Shown here in pieces: positions 6,478-8,613 of a stretch of DNA of 8,613 nucleotides. Under the pieces are notes generated by a model that saw nothing but the letters and a program-made list of their open reading frames with translations, ran no database searches and was not told the origin of the DNA. This stretch comes from an uncultured Rhodovulum sp. (GTDB lineage: Bacteria; Pseudomonadota; Alphaproteobacteria; Rhodobacterales; Rhodobacteraceae), in assembly GCA_946221765.1 (NCBI GenBank), contig CAMIMK010000125.1, forward strand, positions 1 to 8,613, given 5' to 3'. Position 1 is the first letter of the stretch. Every line of letters begins with the position of its first letter. Both the position numbers and the translations under genes were made by a program.

Positions 6478-7875
6478 GTGACTGATATCGCATATCACGA
6501 GCCTGCTGGCACGCACCAGCCAAAGAAAGCTGCTGCAAGCGCCTGGATCGGATCCGCACTCGAATACTACGACTTCTTCATCTATGCGACCGCTGCTGCA
6601 CTGATCTTTCCGCAGATCTTCTTCCCGTCGGAAAATCCGCAGGTCGCAATCGTCGCTTCTCTTGCGACCTACGGCGTCGGCTATGTCGCCCGTCCCATCG
6701 GCGCCTTCGTCCTCGGCCACTGGGGCGACACCCATGGCCGCAAGAACGTGCTGCTGCTCTGCATGTTCCTGATGGGCATCTCGACGCTGCTGGTCGGCCT
6801 CCTGCCCACCTATTCGCAGGTCGGCATCCTCGCCCCCATCCTTCTCGTGATCCTGCGCCTCGTGCAGGGCTTTGCCGTGGCCGGCGAGATCTCGGGCGCA
6901 AGCTCGATGGTTGTCGAGCATGCTCCCTTCGGCCGGCGCGGCTTCTTCGCGAGCTTCACCCTGCAGGGCGTGCAGGCCGGCCAGATCCTCGCCGCGGCCG
7001 TCTTCCTGCCGCTCGCGCACTTCATGCCGGAAGAGGCCTTCAACTCCTGGGGCTGGCGCATCCCCTTCCTGCTCTCCTTCATCGTGATCATCGCCGGCTG
7101 GATCATCCGGCGCGAGGTCGAGGAGACCCCCGCCTTCAAGGAAGAGGACGGTGACCAGGGCCCCGCCCGCTCGCCGATCGTCGAGGCCATCCAGACCAGC
7201 TGGCCGGACATGATCCGCGTGATCTGCATGGCGCTGATGAACACCATCCCGGTCGTCACCACCGTCTTCGGCGCCGCCTATGCCGTGCAGGCCGCCTATG
7301 GCATCGGCTTCCACAAGGACGTCTTCCTCTGGATCCCCGTGCTCGGCAACGTCATCGCCTGCATCGTCATCCCGATGGTCGGCAACCTCAGTGACCGGAT
7401 CGGCCGCCGCATTCCCATCATCTTCGGCGCCCTCGGCGCGGGCCTGCTGTCCTTCGGCTACCTCTACGCCATTTCGATCCACTCGGTTTCGCTCGCGATC
7501 GTGATGTCGCTGCTGATGTGGGGCATCGTCTACCAGGGGTACAATGCGACCTTCCCGAGCTTCTTCCCCGAGCTCTTCCCGACCCGGACCCGCGTGTCCT
7601 CGATGGCGATCAGCCAGAACATCGGCACCACCATCACCGCCATGCTGCCGGCCCTCTTCGCGACCGTCGCCCCTCCGGGATCGACGAACATCCCGATGAC
7701 GATCGGCGCCATCGCCTTCGCCATCACCTGCATCGCGGCGGCCGCGGCCTGGTCGGCACGCGAAACCTACCGGGTCCCGATGAACGACCTCGGCAATCCC
7801 AAGGCCAAGCCGATGGACAAGGCGACCTACGACGCCCTGCGCGCCGAAGTGATCGCCAACGCGGCCCGCGCCTGA
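6478..7875 (+). CDS. MFS transporter, metabolite:H+ symporter (MHS) type
   Basis: A 465-residue inner-membrane symporter with the expected 12 hydrophobic segments. Residues 29-33 (EYYDF) in the first helix are the MHS signature. HWGDTHGRK (81-89) is the helix 2-3 loop motif A, and NLSDRIGRR (303-311) its repeat between helices 8 and 9. RLVQGFAVAGEISGA (127-141) matches the helix 4 motif. A charged central loop spans about 211-232. The family imports organic acids such as shikimate, citrate, ketoglutarate, proline/betaine or hydroxybenzoates with protons; the neighbouring AroE-like gene makes a shikimate/quinate-type substrate attractive but unproven. GTG 6478 is chosen because GGGAGAG (6466-6472) lies five bases before it. 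An in-frame ATG at 6445 would add 11 residues but has no ribosome site. The first 60-70 codons use more A/T-ending codons than the rest. The C-terminus (about 428-465) is a hydrophilic cytoplasmic tail. Confidence 0.92.
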   Translation: MTDIAYHEPAGTHQPKKAAASAWIGSALEYYDFFIYATAAALIFPQIFFPSENPQVAIVASLATYGVGYVARPIGAFVLGHWGDTHGRKNVLLLCMFLMGISTLLVGLLPTYSQVGILAPILLVILRLVQGFAVAGEISGASSMVVEHAPFGRRGFFASFTLQGVQAGQILAAAVFLPLAHFMPEEAFNSWGWRIPFLLSFIVIIAGWIIRREVEETPAFKEEDGDQGPARSPIVEAIQTSWPDMIRVICMALMNTIPVVTTVFGAAYAVQAAYGIGFHKDVFLWIPVLGNVIACIVIPMVGNLSDRIGRRIPIIFGALGAGLLSFGYLYAISIHSVSLAIVMSLLMWGIVYQGYNATFPSFFPELFPTRTRVSSMAISQNIGTTITAMLPALFATVAPPGSTNIPMTIGAIAFAITCIAAAAAWSARETYRVPMNDLGNPKAKPMDKATYDALRAEVIANAARA

Positions 7876-7887
7876 CCCGCGCGCTCC

Positions 7888-7917
7888 GGAGCCGGTCCCC
7901 GACGACCGGCTCCTTTT
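7888..7917 (+). terminator. Strong rho-independent terminator after the transporter
   Basis: GGAGCCGGTC (7888-7897), loop CCCGAC, GACCGGCTCC (7904-7913): ten perfect, mostly GC pairs, followed at once by TTTT and more pyrimidines. It begins 13 bases after the transporter stop, so most transcripts should end here, and the dehydrogenase gene downstream would need its own promoter or read-through. Confidence 0.92.
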
Positions 7918-7975
7918 CCTTCCGTCCCCTCTGAGACAAGGATCACATGCGCACCGGCGAGGGCCGGGGCCGCGC

Positions 7976-7980
7976 AGGAG
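7976..7980 (+). promoter_or_regulatory. Ribosome binding site of the shikimate dehydrogenase-like gene
   Basis: AGGAG lies ten bases before ATG 7991 and decides that start. The gap before it (7918-7975) has no clear promoter hexamers. It also contains a 15-codon frame (ATG 7947, preceded by AAGGA 7938-7942) whose TGA overlaps the 7991 ATG. Confidence 0.6.
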
Positions 7981-7990
7981 AGAGCACGCC

Positions 7991-8613
7991 ATGACCACGA
8001 CGCTTTCTGAAACCACCCGGCTCGGGCTGATCGGCGACAATATCGCGGACTCGAAATCCCCCCGCCTCCACGAACTCGCCGGCCAGATCCTCGGCCGCCC
8101 CACCACCTACGACCGCCTCGTCCCGAAGACGCTCGGCCTCGACTTCGACGGCGTCTTCGAGAGGGCCCGGGCCGAGGGCTACCGCGGCCTCAACATCACC
8201 TATCCCTACAAGGAGCGGGTGGTGCCGAAGCTGCGCATCGACGAGCCCCAGGTCGCCCGCCTCGGCGCCTGCAACACCGTGGTCTTCGAGGCCGACGGCC
8301 CGCGCGGCTTCAACACCGACTGGTCGGGCTTCAAGGCCGCCTATCGCGGCGCCTTCGGGGAGGCCGCGCCCGGGACGGTCTGCATGATCGGCGCCGGCGG
8401 TGTCGGCAAGGCCGTCGCCTTCGGGCTGGTCGACCTCGGCATGACCGAGCTCCGGCTCGTCGAACGCGACCTGCCCAAGGCCGAGGCCCTGGCCGAAGCC
8501 CTGCAGGCGGCCGTGCCCGCGCTCGCGGTCACCTGCACCACCGATGCCGCTGCCGGCGCGGCAGACGCCGCCGGCCTCGTCAACTGCACACCCGTGGGCA
8601 TGGTGGGCTATGG
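7991..8613 (+). CDS. Shikimate/quinate dehydrogenase-like protein (AroE family), truncated by window end
   Basis: The first 207 residues are present; the family is about 280 long, so roughly 75 are missing past the window. The substrate-binding SKSP motif (Ser21, Ser23) lies near the N-terminus. Catalytic Lys74 (NITYPYK), Asn95 (GACNTV) and Asp110 (NTDWSGF) are all in place. The Rossmann motif GAGGVGKAV spans 134-142, and NCTPVGM lies at 198-204. The enzyme interconverts shikimate and 3-dehydroshikimate, or quinate and 3-dehydroquinate, with a nicotinamide cofactor in the cytoplasm. After the second Rossmann strand the sequence reads LVERDLPKAEAL (156-167), with Glu158 and Asp160 where biosynthetic AroE has the NADP-binding NRT. 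This suggests an NAD-using, catabolic (quinate/shikimate dehydrogenase) form. Location next to an MHS transporter and a LysR regulator rather than in a biosynthetic cluster supports a catabolic role, but a biosynthetic AroE cannot be excluded. Confidence 0.88.
   Translation, partial: MTTTLSETTRLGLIGDNIADSKSPRLHELAGQILGRPTTYDRLVPKTLGLDFDGVFERARAEGYRGLNITYPYKERVVPKLRIDEPQVARLGACNTVVFEADGPRGFNTDWSGFKAAYRGAFGEAAPGTVCMIGAGGVGKAVAFGLVDLGMTELRLVERDLPKAEALAEALQAAVPALAVTCTTDAAAGAADAAGLVNCTPVGMVGY

Noticed and set aside
5370..6485. 371-codon + strand frame overlapping the LysR gene in another phase
   Set aside because: Arg/Pro/Gly-rich translation with no motif; the LysR frame explains the region.
6418..8106. 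562-codon open frame on the - strand opposite the MFS transporter
   Set aside because: Asp/Gly/Glu/Arg-rich composition without a recognisable domain; it spans the terminator and the start of the next gene, and the + strand transporter is unambiguous.
1..8613. tRNA, rRNA, CRISPR arrays, insertion sequences, integrase sites, prophage or defence genes
   Set aside because: No cloverleaf sequences, spaced repeats, transposase motifs or terminal inverted repeats were seen on either strand.

Overview
The window is very GC-rich apart from two short AT-rich stretches (about 121-165 and 6361-6480). It is densely packed with genes, all on the + strand, with strong GC preference at third codon positions and Shine-Dalgarno sites before most genes. 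Gene families and base composition suggest a metabolically versatile alphaproteobacterium (Rhizobiales or Rhodospirillales type). This is inference; no marker gene fixes the taxon.

Region 1 (1-128) is probably the C-terminal end of an upstream gene, followed by a short AT-rich promoter region. That region holds a clear palindrome, TGGAAT-N3-ATTCCA (144-158), of the kind IclR-family regulators bind.

Region 2 (238-5377) looks like one operon led by its own regulator: an IclR-family regulator (238-1065), a 3-ketosteroid-dehydrogenase-like FAD flavoprotein (1062-2837, 4-nt overlap), a NIPSNAP protein (2849-3466), a TIM-barrel sugar-phosphate isomerase/epimerase-type protein (3477-4298), and a Gfo/Idh/MocA-type NAD(P) oxidoreductase (4337-5377). 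The last gene carries an in-frame amber TAG at codon 17 (4385-4387). The rest of its frame is fully open with motifs intact, so it is either a very young pseudogene or a sequencing error.

Region 3 (5431-8613) holds a LysR-family regulator (5431-6363) and a probable hairpin terminator. A palindrome-rich 114-nt gap follows, then an MFS transporter of the metabolite:H+ symporter type (6478-7875) with a strong intrinsic terminator. Last is a shikimate/quinate dehydrogenase-like gene cut by the window end (7991 onward).

Taken together, the window looks like a catabolic locus for a small organic acid, plausibly an alicyclic or shikimate/quinate-like compound. The MHS transporter would import it, the AroE-like enzyme would oxidise a ring hydroxyl, the KSTD-like flavoenzyme could desaturate a cyclic ketone, and the TIM-barrel and Gfo/Idh proteins could do isomerase, dehydratase or dehydrogenase steps. 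The substrate is not determined by the sequence. Every gene belongs to a recognisable family; the novelty, if any, lies in the combination, the control sites and the amber codon. No RNA gene, insertion sequence, CRISPR array, attachment site or origin was seen.
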